Counted from the stretch's first letter, positions 16,619-26,814 are shown. The stretch: 45,257 nt of DNA from Anaerolineae bacterium (GCA_028277515.1 JANQGC010000359.1:1-45257), one strand, 5' to 3'. Numbers and translations are program-made. The notes: generated by a model not told the origin, from the letters alone.

Positions 16619-17596
16619 ATGTCGGATGGGGCGGAGCATGCCTGGAGAAATTTGAAAATATTAGTTACAGGGGCTGCCGGGTTCATTGGCAGTAGCCTAT
16701 CTGAAAAACTGGCCAAACGAGGAGACACCGTTATTGGCCTGGACAATTTCAACGATTATTATGATTCCCGCTTGAAACGAACCAATGAAGTTCGGCTGGC
16801 AGCCTATCCTAAATTCCGGATGATTGAAGCGGATATTCGCGATCGTGCTCTAATCCTGCAACTTTTAAAAGATGAAGGCTTTGACGCCGTGGCTCACCTG
16901 GCTGCTTTAGCGGGTGTGCGCAATGCCGTGCTCTATCCGGAGCAATATGTTGCAGTCGATTACAATGGAACGCAGCATTTAATGGATGGCGCGCGCCTTT
17001 TTGGGGTGCATAATTTTGTTTTTGCCTCTACGTCCTCTGTCTACGGCAACTCCAATCAAATACCATTTGTGGAGTCCGATCCCTGCGACCGGCCTTTACA
17101 GCCATATGCGGCGGCCAAACGAGCGGCCGAGATGTTGGGATACACCTACCATCACCTGTTTGGCCTGAACTTCACGGTGCTGCGCTTTTTCACTGTTTAC
17201 GGTCCACGCGGCCGTCCCGACATGATGGCCTATCTGCTGGCCGATAGCGTGACCAATGGAACCCAAATCCCCTTATACAATGATGGCCAGATGTTCCGCG
17301 ATTGGACCTATGTAGACGACATCACGGATGGCATCGTCGCCGCCATTGACAGGCCGTTGGGTTATGAAATTGTTAATTTAGGGCGCGGCGAACCGATTCT
17401 ACTCAAGGATTTTGTGGAACTGATTGAGTCCCTGGCCGGAAAAAAGGCCAATTTAATCAGCAAGCCCAAACTGGCCGCCGATTTTGTCCGCAATGAAGCA
17501 GATATCCGTAAGGCTCGTCGCTTACTGAACTACAATCCTAAAGTCCACGTGTCGGAGGGTGTGCGCAGGTTCTGGGATTGGTACGTTTCCCAATAA
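16619..17596 (+). CDS. NAD-dependent nucleotide-sugar epimerase (UDP-glucuronate 4-epimerase-like)
   Basis: This extended short-chain dehydrogenase of ~325 residues has the NAD motif GAAGFIGS, GLDNFNDYYDSRLKR (typical of UDP-uronate epimerases), AHLAALAGVRNAV, the serine of ASTSSVYG and the YAAAK catalytic pair, then RFFTVYGPRGRPDM. It most likely epimerises C4 of the uronic acid made by the preceding dehydrogenase. The start may be the ATG at 16619 or a TTG at 16652 with GGAG upstream; the second gives a more typical N-terminus. Confidence 0.87.
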   Translation: MSDGAEHAWRNLKILVTGAAGFIGSSLSEKLAKRGDTVIGLDNFNDYYDSRLKRTNEVRLAAYPKFRMIEADIRDRALILQLLKDEGFDAVAHLAALAGVRNAVLYPEQYVAVDYNGTQHLMDGARLFGVHNFVFASTSSVYGNSNQIPFVESDPCDRPLQPYAAAKRAAEMLGYTYHHLFGLNFTVLRFFTVYGPRGRPDMMAYLLADSVTNGTQIPLYNDGQMFRDWTYVDDITDGIVAAIDRPLGYEIVNLGRGEPILLKDFVELIESLAGKKANLISKPKLAADFVRNEADIRKARRLLNYNPKVHVSEGVRRFWDWYVSQ

Positions 17597-17633
17597 TCTC
17601 CTACAGTTTTACATGAAATCAGCGAACCTGGAC

Positions 17634-17695
17634 AAGTGGCAGTCACTTGGATGGCTATGATCTCTCTGAACATGAATGATAAGTGACTGTCACTT
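17634..17695. repeat. REPIN-like paired palindrome, copy 2
   Basis: AAGTGGCAGTCACTT (17634-17648) and AAGTGACTGTCACTT (17681-17695) are inverted copies with one mismatch and a 32-base spacer. It sits in the 142-base gap between the epimerase and the first flippase. Confidence 0.8.
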
Positions 17696-17738
17696 TATGA
17701 AAGCGATTTAAAAAAACAAACCCCTTATCAAAAATGCA

Positions 17739-19118
17739 ATGGTCGCTTTTGACGCCAAACCAAACATAAGGACAGCATTGATTAAACAATATTTCCAGGG
17801 TTCACAGGGCAGCCTGCGTGTTTATCTCATCAAGGGCACGGCCGGTGTTTTTGGCCTGCACATCATCGCCACCGGATTAGGTTTTGTCACCAATGTCCTC
17901 CTGGCACGGATTTTGGGAGTGACGGAATATGGCGTGTATACCTACGTTTTTGCCTGGGTTGGTCTGCTCACCGTCATCGCCATGTTTGGCTTCGGCCGTC
18001 TGCTGGTTCGTGAAATTGCAGCTTACCTGACCCAATCTTCGTTTGGTTTAATTCGCGGCCTGTTGCGCTTTGTAGGGTTTGGCGCACTTATTATCTCCAT
18101 TGCCGTTGCCGTTTTCACCGGGTTAGCAACCTGGCTGCTCAAAGATTTTCTCAATCCACAGATGTTTCCCGCCTTCTGGATAGCGATGGCCATTCTGCCC
18201 TTCTTGACCCTGGCCAATTTGAACGACAATGCATTGCAAGGATTTAAAAGGGTCATTCTGGGGCGCATGCCGCAGATTTTAATTCGGGCGCCTTTATTTA
18301 TTGTCCTTGTCGTCGTCGCTTACTGGCTCAATCCACAAAATTTCACGGCCGTTTATGCGGTGGGTTTAAGTCTAGCAGCAATCATTGTCACCTTCATCGC
18401 CGGAACCTACTTCCTGATCCGGACAGTTTCCGAGCAGGTGCCGGCCGAAGCCCCCCTATTCCGACAAAGAGCATGGCTCAACAGCGCGCTGCCATTATTG
18501 ATGGTGGCCGTGTTATTTGAAATTAATAACCGTGCACCGGTGATCATTTTAGGCACAATCAACGGTCCGGAAGAGGCGGGCATCTTTGGGGTAGCCACGC
18601 TCATCGCCAGTCTGATCAGCTTCATCTTACTATCGGCCAATGCTGCATTAGGGCCTGTCATATCCAGTCTGTACACTGAAAATGATATAAACCGGCTGCA
18701 AAAAATTATCACTCGCAGCGCACGCTTGACTTTTCTTGTTGCCATCGGGATGGCTGTGCTCTTGATTCTAAGCAGACATTGGTTACTGCTCTTATTCGGG
18801 CAGGAGTTTCAAGAAGCGGGCAATGTCTTGATCATTTTGACCATAGGCCAGTTGGTGAGCGTAGCCGCCGGTTCAGTAGGTTTACTGCTGGTGATGACGG
18901 GTCATGAGCGAAACACTCTTTTTGCCATTGCCATTTCTTCGGCTGTGACCGTTGTGTTAAATCTCCTGCTGTCACCATTTTGGGGTATTGCAGGCGCGGC
19001 TGTGGCCACAACAACCAGCATGGTCATTTGGAATCTCATCCTAATCTTCCAAGTACGGCGCAAGCTAAACATCGATCCCACTGTATTTGGATTTTTCCAA
19101 ATACAGAATCCATCGTAA
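17739..19118 (+). CDS. Wzx-type oligosaccharide flippase (first)
   Basis: The 459-residue polytopic membrane protein of the MOP/polysaccharide-transport superfamily has about 12-14 hydrophobic segments. It starts with GTAGVFGLHIIATGLGFVTNVLLARILG-VTEYGVYTYVFAW, a pattern typical of Wzx and RfbX flippases (transport of undecaprenol-linked units across the membrane). The repeating LARxLG-xxEYG motif is clear. It lacks a start-proximal signal peptide, as expected. A second, different flippase lies at 20590. Confidence 0.85.
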   Translation: MVAFDAKPNIRTALIKQYFQGSQGSLRVYLIKGTAGVFGLHIIATGLGFVTNVLLARILGVTEYGVYTYVFAWVGLLTVIAMFGFGRLLVREIAAYLTQSSFGLIRGLLRFVGFGALIISIAVAVFTGLATWLLKDFLNPQMFPAFWIAMAILPFLTLANLNDNALQGFKRVILGRMPQILIRAPLFIVLVVVAYWLNPQNFTAVYAVGLSLAAIIVTFIAGTYFLIRTVSEQVPAEAPLFRQRAWLNSALPLLMVAVLFEINNRAPVIILGTINGPEEAGIFGVATLIASLISFILLSANAALGPVISSLYTENDINRLQKIITRSARLTFLVAIGMAVLLILSRHWLLLLFGQEFQEAGNVLIILTIGQLVSVAAGSVGLLLVMTGHERNTLFAIAISSAVTVVLNLLLSPFWGIAGAAVATTTSMVIWNLILIFQVRRKLNIDPTVFGFFQIQNPS

Positions 19119-19172
19119 ATAACATATGATCCACATTTTTTACTTGGCCCCATAATGATTTACTGACAACCT

Positions 19173-20606
19173 ATGTTGACCTTCTCCAGAGTCAATTCTG
19201 TATTCATCTTACTTTCACTGTGTGCGCTGCTCTTATTTGCTATCTACAATCGTGGAATAGTCCATTACTCTTTTTCCAACTTGATGATGGTTAATTGGGT
19301 CCAGCAGCAGTTCAATATTCAACCCAATCAATTTGCAGGATTTTTGGTTGATAACGATTTCTTACTAAACGAAAGCGATTCCGTACCTCCTCATTCATTG
19401 GCAGCCATTGGTAGAATCAAACTGGCGCTAGGAGAGCACGGCAATGCGGCCCAAATACTTGAAGATTCAGTCCAGTTGACCTCTTCAAACCCTATTTTAC
19501 TGGCCGATACCTTGATCGCCTTCAGCAAGGCCCAAAAATTCGATAAGGTCATCGCTCTTTATGAATCCCAGAACAAACCGCCATTGGCCAATCAAGCAGC
19601 AAGAGAAGCGGTTGCACTGGCTTATCTACACCAGCAGCAAGTTACGGGCGCGCTGGATGAAGCGGAAAAGGAAACAGTGGAAAACCTGGTGCCCTTTGAT
19701 TTGTATGCCTCGATTCTCCAATTTCAATGGGATTCGGCCGTTTCTGAAACAAATCGGTTGCCGCAAGAGCATTTAAAGCAAATGGCCAATTTTCCCATAG
19801 AGGCTATTTCCCCAACTGATAATAGATTGTTGAACTATACCTTTCCACTTATACCCTTCTTAAGAGAGGAACAATACTGGGATGAGGAGCTTTTGCTCAG
19901 GGTCTTGCGCTTTTGGGTCTGGCGGTATCCTGAACTTTCTTCCTTGTCAGACTTGATTAGAAACTTATCTCCATACTTGGATAAAGAAAACCAAAATCTC
20001 CTGCTATCTGAAATTGATTCGCGAAAAGAGACGAACCCGGAACCGGCTGAATATACCTTTGAGAATTCGAATCTCATAAGCAACCCTAGTTTTGATACTC
20101 TTGACCATGATCAGTTGCCTGGCTGGGAGATTGCCGATTATGTATCCGGCAGAGATCCGCAAACCCCTAAGGCGGCATTTTTCGCAGGAGTGGATCCCTA
20201 TATCAAGGTTGATGGTCCTTATTCCTTCCGGATTGATGGCCTTTGGAAAGAAAACGATTCCGGGTTCTTTGGCGCGGTTGCTGTGTCCGATTCCAAAGAA
20301 GGGACTTATTATATTACAATCGAGCCCAACCAACTCTATATGCTATCCGGCCGATATCGTACAAGCAATGTAGGTGAACGAGCATCTGTTTATCTCGGCA
20401 ATCGAGATCAAACATTTGCCGAAATTTGGCTGGATGGCAGCGACGGTCAATGGCTCCCCTTTGATGAGCAAATAGCCTGTCTCTCGAACCAATCCGCAGA
20501 GAATATGCAGTTGATTGTGCGCCTGTGGACAGAGGGGTCGGTATGGTTTGATGATTTGTCGATTCGTTCGGTGAGCGACGCCGATTCCGGTGATGTATGC
20601 GGGTAA
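19173..20606 (+). CDS. Membrane-anchored extracytoplasmic protein with helical repeats and a jelly-roll-like C-terminus
   Basis: The 477-residue protein is not recognised as a named family. An N-terminal transmembrane helix (about residues 8-25) should anchor it outside the membrane. Residues ~70-200 are helical and resemble TPR repeats (for example AIGRIKLALGEHGNAAQILEDSVQL). Residues ~300-470 resemble a carbohydrate-binding/galactose-binding-like beta-sandwich: LISNPSFDTLDHDQLPGWE, ITIEPNQLYMLSGRYRTSN and GSVWFDDLSIRSV are typical of such modules. It may organise or sense the glycan at the cell surface. It overlaps the start of the second flippase gene. Confidence 0.6.
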   Translation: MLTFSRVNSVFILLSLCALLLFAIYNRGIVHYSFSNLMMVNWVQQQFNIQPNQFAGFLVDNDFLLNESDSVPPHSLAAIGRIKLALGEHGNAAQILEDSVQLTSSNPILLADTLIAFSKAQKFDKVIALYESQNKPPLANQAAREAVALAYLHQQQVTGALDEAEKETVENLVPFDLYASILQFQWDSAVSETNRLPQEHLKQMANFPIEAISPTDNRLLNYTFPLIPFLREEQYWDEELLLRVLRFWVWRYPELSSLSDLIRNLSPYLDKENQNLLLSEIDSRKETNPEPAEYTFENSNLISNPSFDTLDHDQLPGWEIADYVSGRDPQTPKAAFFAGVDPYIKVDGPYSFRIDGLWKENDSGFFGAVAVSDSKEGTYYITIEPNQLYMLSGRYRTSNVGERASVYLGNRDQTFAEIWLDGSDGQWLPFDEQIACLSNQSAENMQLIVRLWTEGSVWFDDLSIRSVSDADSGDVCG

Positions 20607-21957
20607 AGCGTTGCTGACTCAAATCATGGCCCGCTTTGACCAATTAAAGGATATATACAGCCACCCCTCGGCATTGAGAGGGCGCGTCATTCGCGGGGTG
20701 ACCTGGTCCATCATTGGCGTCATTGCCGCTCAAGGTCTTAAGCTCCTCTCCACCTTCATCATCGCCCGCGCCCTAGGCGATGTCGGTTATGGTGAGTTAG
20801 GCATCATCAATAGTACCGTCGTTACTTTCGGTGTATTCGCCGGCCTGGGTTTGGGAATCACAGCCACCAAGTACATCGCCGAACTGCGCAGCCAGGATTC
20901 CGTGCGCGCCGGACAGGTCATTGGTTTTCTATTGAAGCTGGCCCTTGTTACCGGCGGAGTAATGACCTTGTTGACGCTCTTTTTTGCACCTTTGATTGCT
21001 GAGCACATTCTCAATGCCTCCCATTTAGCTATTGAACTGCGCATTGGGGCTTTTCTCTTATTCCTCAATGCCCTCACCGGCGTTCAGTTAGGTGCGTTGG
21101 CCGGCCTTGAATCATTCCGGGCAATCGCCATCATCACGATCATTGAAGGATTCTTGCATTTTATTCTCATTAGTCTAGGTGCTGTATGGTTTGGGCTGAT
21201 TGGAGCTGTGATAGCGTATGTAATAGTTGCCGGGGTAAAGTTAATTGTCTCACAATGGACGATGCAACAAAGCTGCCAAGAACAAGGCATTGTTATCAAT
21301 TACAAAACATCCCACCCGGATTGGCATATCTTGTGGACTTTCGCCCTGCCGGCTTTATTTATCGCTCTCAGTTCACAGCCTTTTAGCTGGCTTTCGCGCG
21401 TGATGCTGACTAGCCAACCCGAGGGCTATGCTGATTTGGGTTTGTTCAACGCGGCTTTTAGTTGGACGGTTGTTTTGCTATTTTTGCCGAGACAGATATT
21501 ACGGCCGAGTGTTTCCATTTTGTCTAATCTCTTTGCTGAAAACATGATGCCACAGTTCAACCGGCTTGTACGCATGAATTTATTCCTGGTTGTTGGCTTG
21601 AGCGCGGCCGCAGCAGCCGTACTAATCATTCTTTCCCCCTATATTATGCAGGCTTATGGAGACGATTTCAGCCGGGGAACAAATGTTCTAATCATTATTC
21701 TTATCGCTTATGTCTTTTCCTCCGGCACGCTCGTTTTTCGTGATGTTTTGACCTCCGTTGGGGAAATGTGGCCGCAAGTAATCTTAACAGTTCTATCCGG
21801 AATTGTGCTGATCGTAAGCTTATTATTTTTCGGCCGTACAGCTAACGGTTTGGCTACATCTTACCTGGTATCCTACGCGTTCTTAGCCGGCACCCAGGCA
21901 GTTTTCTGGCTGATAGTATGGTCCAGGAAAAACCTGGCTGAGGTCGAGCGAGAATAA
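20590..21957 (+). CDS. Wzx-type oligosaccharide flippase (second)
   Basis: The ~440-455-residue polytopic protein is of the same superfamily as the 17739 flippase but clearly distinct in sequence. Motifs include RGVTWSIIGVIAAQGLKLLSTFIIARALGDVGYGELGIINS and GLGLGITATKYIAELRS, typical of the flippase amino end. The start is uncertain: GTG at 20590 overlaps the upstream gene by 17 bases, while ATG at 20626 (MARFDQLKD) follows it by about 20. Two flippases in one locus suggest two exported glycans or two lipid-linked units. Confidence 0.85.
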   Translation: MMYAGKALLTQIMARFDQLKDIYSHPSALRGRVIRGVTWSIIGVIAAQGLKLLSTFIIARALGDVGYGELGIINSTVVTFGVFAGLGLGITATKYIAELRSQDSVRAGQVIGFLLKLALVTGGVMTLLTLFFAPLIAEHILNASHLAIELRIGAFLLFLNALTGVQLGALAGLESFRAIAIITIIEGFLHFILISLGAVWFGLIGAVIAYVIVAGVKLIVSQWTMQQSCQEQGIVINYKTSHPDWHILWTFALPALFIALSSQPFSWLSRVMLTSQPEGYADLGLFNAAFSWTVVLLFLPRQILRPSVSILSNLFAENMMPQFNRLVRMNLFLVVGLSAAAAAVLIILSPYIMQAYGDDFSRGTNVLIIILIAYVFSSGTLVFRDVLTSVGEMWPQVILTVLSGIVLIVSLLFFGRTANGLATSYLVSYAFLAGTQAVFWLIVWSRKNLAEVERE

Positions 21958-21975
21958 GGGGTAAAGCGAACAACA

Positions 21976-23070
21976 ATGCGGATTCTTCTTCTCACTTGGG
22001 GACCACAAACTGTTGCCAGTTCCCGGGTGCGCGCTCTTCAATATGTCCCTTATTTTGAGGAATATGGTTGGCATTGTCACACATTTAGCAGCATTCCTAC
22101 ACCTTACAGCTTGATCGAACAATCACACATAATCGTTAAATCACAATGGTTTGATAAATATTTTTCTCCCATATTGTCGAAATTATATTCAATTTACTTT
22201 CACGCCTATCGACAGTTTCAATTACATCTTTTTAGAAAACATTTACCAGATTTTGATCTGCTCTTTATCCAAAAGGTTTTACTAAATAAAGATACGAGGG
22301 AAAAAATACAAAACCTTGGTAAGTTCGTAGTTTTTGAATTTGACGATGCAATTTACACCTTAAATGATCAGCAGCGCCGCCAGTTTAACGCCATGCTTGA
22401 GTTAGCAGACTTAACAATTACAACCAATGAGGATTCGAGAGCTTATGCCCAGGACTACTCATCACAAGTGCTGCGCATTGTTGGACCAATTGATACTAGG
22501 CGCTACCAGCCCAGTGATGGAATAAATCGACAAGAAATCGTCATCGGCTGGATTGGCAGCCCATACACAATTAATCATGTTGATCCCATACTCAATAGCA
22601 TCAAAAAAGTCTTGCGCCAACGACCACAAACTAGATTCCATATCATTGGTGCTGACTTTCCTTCTATTAGCGATCAAATGCAGTCAGTACCCTGGCGATA
22701 TTCAACTGAGCTGGTCGAGTTAGCCACATTTGACATTGGTATAATGCCGCTAACAGCAAATGATTGGTCAAGAGGAAAGGGAGGGTACAAACTGCTGCAG
22801 TACATGGCTTGCGGCATCCCCTGTGTAGCCTCGCCAGTGGGCATCAACAAAGAATTGATTAGACACGGTGAAAATGGTTTCCTGGCGAATACAAACAAAA
22901 GCTGGGAGGAATCATTATTGACTCTAATAGATGATCCCTCCTTACGCCAAAAGATGGGTATGAATGGAAGAAAAATAGCGGTTGGTCAATATTCATTGGA
23001 TCGTGGGGCGGCAAGAGTGATTTCAGCAATTGAGACCTTGCAAAAGTCGCTCGCCAGGGAAATACTCTAG
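21976..23070 (+). CDS. Glycosyltransferase family 4-like
   Basis: The 364-residue protein has a GT-B layout: an N-terminal acceptor half (MRILLLTWGPQTVASSRVRALQYV) and a C-terminal donor-binding half with IGWIGSPYT, FHIIGADF and the conserved stretch GGYKLLQYMACGIPCVASPVG, followed by the usual NGFLA. Donor and acceptor sugars cannot be told from sequence. Codon use and base composition appear AT-richer than in the flanking nucleotide-sugar genes. It ends one base before the next gene. Confidence 0.85.
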   Translation: MRILLLTWGPQTVASSRVRALQYVPYFEEYGWHCHTFSSIPTPYSLIEQSHIIVKSQWFDKYFSPILSKLYSIYFHAYRQFQLHLFRKHLPDFDLLFIQKVLLNKDTREKIQNLGKFVVFEFDDAIYTLNDQQRRQFNAMLELADLTITTNEDSRAYAQDYSSQVLRIVGPIDTRRYQPSDGINRQEIVIGWIGSPYTINHVDPILNSIKKVLRQRPQTRFHIIGADFPSISDQMQSVPWRYSTELVELATFDIGIMPLTANDWSRGKGGYKLLQYMACGIPCVASPVGINKELIRHGENGFLANTNKSWEESLLTLIDDPSLRQKMGMNGRKIAVGQYSLDRGAARVISAIETLQKSLAREIL

Positions 23071-23071
23071 C

Positions 23072-24118
23072 ATGATTTCAGTCATCATCCCTCTATATAA
23101 CAAAGCACGTTATATTGAACGGACAATCCAATCCGTTCTTCAGCAAAGTCATCAAGATTTTGAAATCATCGTCGTCGATGATGAATCATCGGACGGTGGG
23201 GACAAAATTGTGGAGCAAATGGCCGTTGATCATCCGGCCATCCAACTCATTCGCCGGCCGAATGGAGGGCAAAGCGCGGCGCGCAACAGTGGCATTAAAG
23301 CGGTCCAAGGTGATTTGATCGCCTTTCTGGACGCCGACGATCAGTGGAGGAATGGTTACCTGGAATCTCTGGCAGAGATGAGACACCGTTTCCCTGAGGC
23401 CGGTGTGTTGGCAACAGGATACCGGGTCGTTTATTCAGAAAATTTTTATGTAGATGTATCAATTGCCACAAACGACGGGGAGAATTGCCAGGTGTTGTTA
23501 GATGATTATTTTCGCAGGGCTGCCAGCTATTCCTTTGTGTGGGTATCGGCGATGGCTATTCCAGGCCATTTATTTAAAGAGCTTGGCCTTTTCTTAGAGG
23601 GTGAGCATATCGGTGGCGATACAGAAATGATCGGCCGTATCGCTTTAAATTATCCCGTAGCTTATGACCGGCGGCTTCTAGCTATCTACCGCGCTGATGC
23701 GCAAGGCCGGCAAAACCCCCGGCGCGACCGCCAACTGCAAGAGCCGCCCTTTGTGCGCACTTATGCGCATGCGGCACAGGAAGGGGACTTGAGCCAGGAT
23801 GCCAGGGATTACGGCCGGGATTATATTCAGCGATTGTGGCTCAACTACATCAACCTGGTCATCAGCGTTCGTAACCGGTCAGAGCTTAAGCGGGTTTTAG
23901 AACAAGAAATTAACAATGCAGGCCCCTATTCCCATCGGTTGAAGTTTTATCAATGGGGGAGCCGCTTTCTACCTATGGACTTTTTGTATTTTGCTAACCG
24001 CTTTCTTAACTCTCGTTCGTCGCTAGAAAGGCAAAGCAAAATGTTTTCTTCTTGCGGGCTGGCAGTCAAAAGTAAGGTTGCCAACCAGGACCCAAGACAT
24101 GAACCCTATCCCATATAA
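23072..24118 (+). CDS. Glycosyltransferase family 2
   Basis: The ~348-residue GT-A enzyme opens with MISVIIPLYNKARYIERTIQSVLQQ, then the nucleotide-binding EIIVVDDESSDGG and the metal-binding DAD motif in LIAFLDADDQW. GT2 enzymes add a single sugar from a nucleotide donor. The frame is open upstream, but the family start is the ATG at 23072, one base after the preceding stop. It overlaps the next gene by about 20 bases. Confidence 0.9.
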   Translation: MISVIIPLYNKARYIERTIQSVLQQSHQDFEIIVVDDESSDGGDKIVEQMAVDHPAIQLIRRPNGGQSAARNSGIKAVQGDLIAFLDADDQWRNGYLESLAEMRHRFPEAGVLATGYRVVYSENFYVDVSIATNDGENCQVLLDDYFRRAASYSFVWVSAMAIPGHLFKELGLFLEGEHIGGDTEMIGRIALNYPVAYDRRLLAIYRADAQGRQNPRRDRQLQEPPFVRTYAHAAQEGDLSQDARDYGRDYIQRLWLNYINLVISVRNRSELKRVLEQEINNAGPYSHRLKFYQWGSRFLPMDFLYFANRFLNSRSSLERQSKMFSSCGLAVKSKVANQDPRHEPYPI

Positions 24119-25250
24119 AAATAAAATCCGAGTTCTGCATGTCCTGGGAACGCTTGGTCTTGGAGGCGTTGAAAATTGGTTGATGAATGTTCTTCGCCAT
24201 ATCGACCGGGAACAGATCCAGATGGATTTTTGCTGTCTGTCCGGAATTGAGGGAAGTCATGCCGCGGAGGCCCGAAATCTTAACAGCAAAGTGATACCAT
24301 GCAAAATAACTAAAAATTTACATTCATTTAACCGAAAGTTTGCACACATTCTTTCTTCTGGAGAGTATGATATCGTCCATAGCCACGTGTATTTATTCAA
24401 TGGTTATATTTTGCGGCAGGCCGCCAAGTCAGGGATTCAACAACGCATCGCTCATGGGCACACAAATCCTCCGGCAGAATGCCAACCCTATGCGCGCCGC
24501 CTTTATAAAAAAATCATGCAGCAGTGGCTAAAAAAATACACGACTCTAGGTCTGGGGATTTCCAAAGCTGCTTTACCATCATTGTTCGGCCGTCAATGGC
24601 GGGAAATGAAGCAATTAGAGGTTCTCTATTGCGGAGTTGATTTGTCGCCATTCTGGTCTTTACCGGTAGATTCAAACATTCGTGAACAATTAGGGATTCC
24701 CGATGAGGATAAAATTATTGGCCATCTTGGAAGATTAACACCGGCAAAAAATCATAAATTCTTCTTGAAAATTGCTGCATCAATTCAGCAGAAAAGACCG
24801 GATGTAAGGTTTCTTATTGTTGGCGATGGGCCGCTCAGGAAGGAATTAGAGGAACTAACGCTGGAACTTGAATTAGATAACGTACTTTTTATTGGGGATA
24901 CAAATAAGGTCGCTCCTTACCTGGCTACAATGGATTTGCTGCTTTTTCCATCTTTATGGGAAGGTTTGCCATTATCTGTCGTGGAAGCTCAAGCGGCCGA
25001 TTTACATTGCCTTTGCTCAGATATCATAACGGATGAAGTCGCTATCTTACCAGGCGCGGTACGGTTTAAAGATTTGCATCGTTCAGCAGAGGAATGGGGG
25101 CAAACGTGCATCGAATTATTGGATGAACCTGGTATACCCGCCGGAAAGGGGGTTTCCTTCCTCGCCGAAACCTCATTTTCAATCACCAACAATGTTAAGT
25201 GCCTGACTCAAATATATTGTTCTGGAAATCAGGCTGTAAGAGAGGGATAA
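24099..25250 (+). CDS. Glycosyltransferase family 4
   Basis: The ~383-residue GT-B protein resembles EpsF/CapM-type capsule transferases: RVLHVLGTLGLGGVENWLMNVLRHID at the start, VHSHVYLFNGYILRQAAKSG, IGHLGRLTPAKNHKFFLKIA in the donor domain, and FPSLWEGLPLSVVEAQAADL near the end. The start at 24099 has AGGA about nine bases upstream and overlaps the GT2 gene; a longer frame begins at 24078. Confidence 0.88.
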   Translation: MNPIPYKNKIRVLHVLGTLGLGGVENWLMNVLRHIDREQIQMDFCCLSGIEGSHAAEARNLNSKVIPCKITKNLHSFNRKFAHILSSGEYDIVHSHVYLFNGYILRQAAKSGIQQRIAHGHTNPPAECQPYARRLYKKIMQQWLKKYTTLGLGISKAALPSLFGRQWREMKQLEVLYCGVDLSPFWSLPVDSNIREQLGIPDEDKIIGHLGRLTPAKNHKFFLKIAASIQQKRPDVRFLIVGDGPLRKELEELTLELELDNVLFIGDTNKVAPYLATMDLLLFPSLWEGLPLSVVEAQAADLHCLCSDIITDEVAILPGAVRFKDLHRSAEEWGQTCIELLDEPGIPAGKGVSFLAETSFSITNNVKCLTQIYCSGNQAVREG

Positions 25251-25310
25251 GATCATAGGCTCTTCATCAATTGACGACATACGTTATAAAGGGACTATAG
25301 AAAAACAATT

Positions 25311-26747
25311 ATGAGAGAAACAAATTTCATCGAAGGGCATAACTTTTCACTACACAAAGTAGATCTCGATTCCAGAAAAAAAGGACTCTATACCAGGCTT
25401 TTAGCGATTTCAATTTTAATTGCCATCGTTTTTATCGGCTTTTCCAGCGATGCCAATCTATCACCGCGGGCCGGTTGGTTTCTAGCCGGAGCGGGAATGC
25501 TGTTCCTAATTGGCTTATTAAAACAGACAAAAGCGTTTGGCTGGCTGTCTCCTCCAATCACCTATCTTGTCATTTTTTGGGTGTTCCACTTTGGACTCGT
25601 CTTCCCCGCTGCAATCATGCCGGGAATTATCGACCTTTTCCCTGGTTGGGGGCGTGATTGGTTATTCTTTCCCCAAACATCGAAAGCCATTCTAATGGCT
25701 ATTCTCTTCATCTTAACTTTTTCCTTCGGGGTCATTATGTTCTATCGTAGGCCACCGGAGGGTACTTCTCGGAAAGAGTTCAAGGAAGCCCCCGAATTAG
25801 TTGGTGTTGGTTGGGTCGTGATTGGCCTGGGCATTCTTTGGGCAACGATTTCCTTAATAAATTTTGGACTGAGTATCTTTTTACAAAACTATCAAACTTT
25901 TTATAAAATCCACAACGCTTTTTCCTGGCCATTGATCATTATCGCCACAGGTCTGCTGCTACAAGCCGCCGGAGGCCGACCCGTAAAATCCATTCTGATT
26001 ACCATTTTATGGGCATTCGCTCCCCTGGCTGTCCTGGTCATTTCTGCGGGATCAAGAACCGCAGTTATTTTTTCTTCAGTAGCCCTGGCAACGGTCTTAT
26101 ATGAGCGCGGGCTTCATGTCTCTAAGACGGCTCTTTTGATTGGAACGATTTTGCTGTTAATTTTAACATCTACGATTAAGAGTTCGCGGATAATAGGTTT
26201 GTCGGCCGTCATCGAACAGCAGAGTAATGTATCAATTGGTGACCCATTGGATGGTCTAACCGAGCTAGGTGGAAGCCTGCGTCCAGTCACGGCGGTCATT
26301 GACTATGCAGAAGATCATCCCTATTTTTACGGTGAAACTTTCGCCTTGCCAATCCTCAGGCAAGTTGAACGGTTTACAGGTTCCAGGAAAAATGTCTTGC
26401 TCGACGATCGCTTTATTGCATCCCGCATTAACAGGTTGTATGGCTCTATTGGGTTTTCTGTTGCCGCCGAAGGATATGTAAATGGCGGACCGGCAGGTGT
26501 TGCCCTCGTTGGATTAATCCTGGGAATTGTTCTTGGATTACTAACCCGTTATGCCTATTTACCTTATGGGCTAGCGATCCTGGCAATATCAATTATTCCA
26601 ATTCTAATTAACATTCGCAATTCATTTGTCTTTGTCCCCGCCTGGATAATTCTAGGCATTCTGCCAATTATTTTCGCACGTCTCATCGCCAAGAGAGATA
26701 GCATAAAATCAATATCTGGAAATACGCAACCTGCAAATATTCTCTAG
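25311..26747 (+). CDS. Wzy/O-antigen polymerase-like membrane protein
   Basis: The 478-residue protein has about a dozen hydrophobic segments and a larger extracytoplasmic loop in the second half (around IEQQSNVSIGDPLDGLTELGGSLRPVTAVIDYAEDHPYFYGET). That loop is followed by a stretch of the pattern RLYGSIGFSVAAEGYVNGGPAGV typical of O-antigen polymerase-like proteins, where the segment near the end carries Glu and Gly. Its place among glycosyltransferases and flippases supports the role of joining repeat units. Sequence in this family is poorly conserved, so a ligase role cannot be excluded. Confidence 0.75.
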   Translation: MRETNFIEGHNFSLHKVDLDSRKKGLYTRLLAISILIAIVFIGFSSDANLSPRAGWFLAGAGMLFLIGLLKQTKAFGWLSPPITYLVIFWVFHFGLVFPAAIMPGIIDLFPGWGRDWLFFPQTSKAILMAILFILTFSFGVIMFYRRPPEGTSRKEFKEAPELVGVGWVVIGLGILWATISLINFGLSIFLQNYQTFYKIHNAFSWPLIIIATGLLLQAAGGRPVKSILITILWAFAPLAVLVISAGSRTAVIFSSVALATVLYERGLHVSKTALLIGTILLLILTSTIKSSRIIGLSAVIEQQSNVSIGDPLDGLTELGGSLRPVTAVIDYAEDHPYFYGETFALPILRQVERFTGSRKNVLLDDRFIASRINRLYGSIGFSVAAEGYVNGGPAGVALVGLILGIVLGLLTRYAYLPYGLAILAISIIPILINIRNSFVFVPAWIILGILPIIFARLIAKRDSIKSISGNTQPANIL

Positions 26748-26814
26748 CAACTTTGATGCTAAATCTGATAGATGTGTATTATCCCGCGAGTATACTCAGT
26801 AATAAACTTCCATC

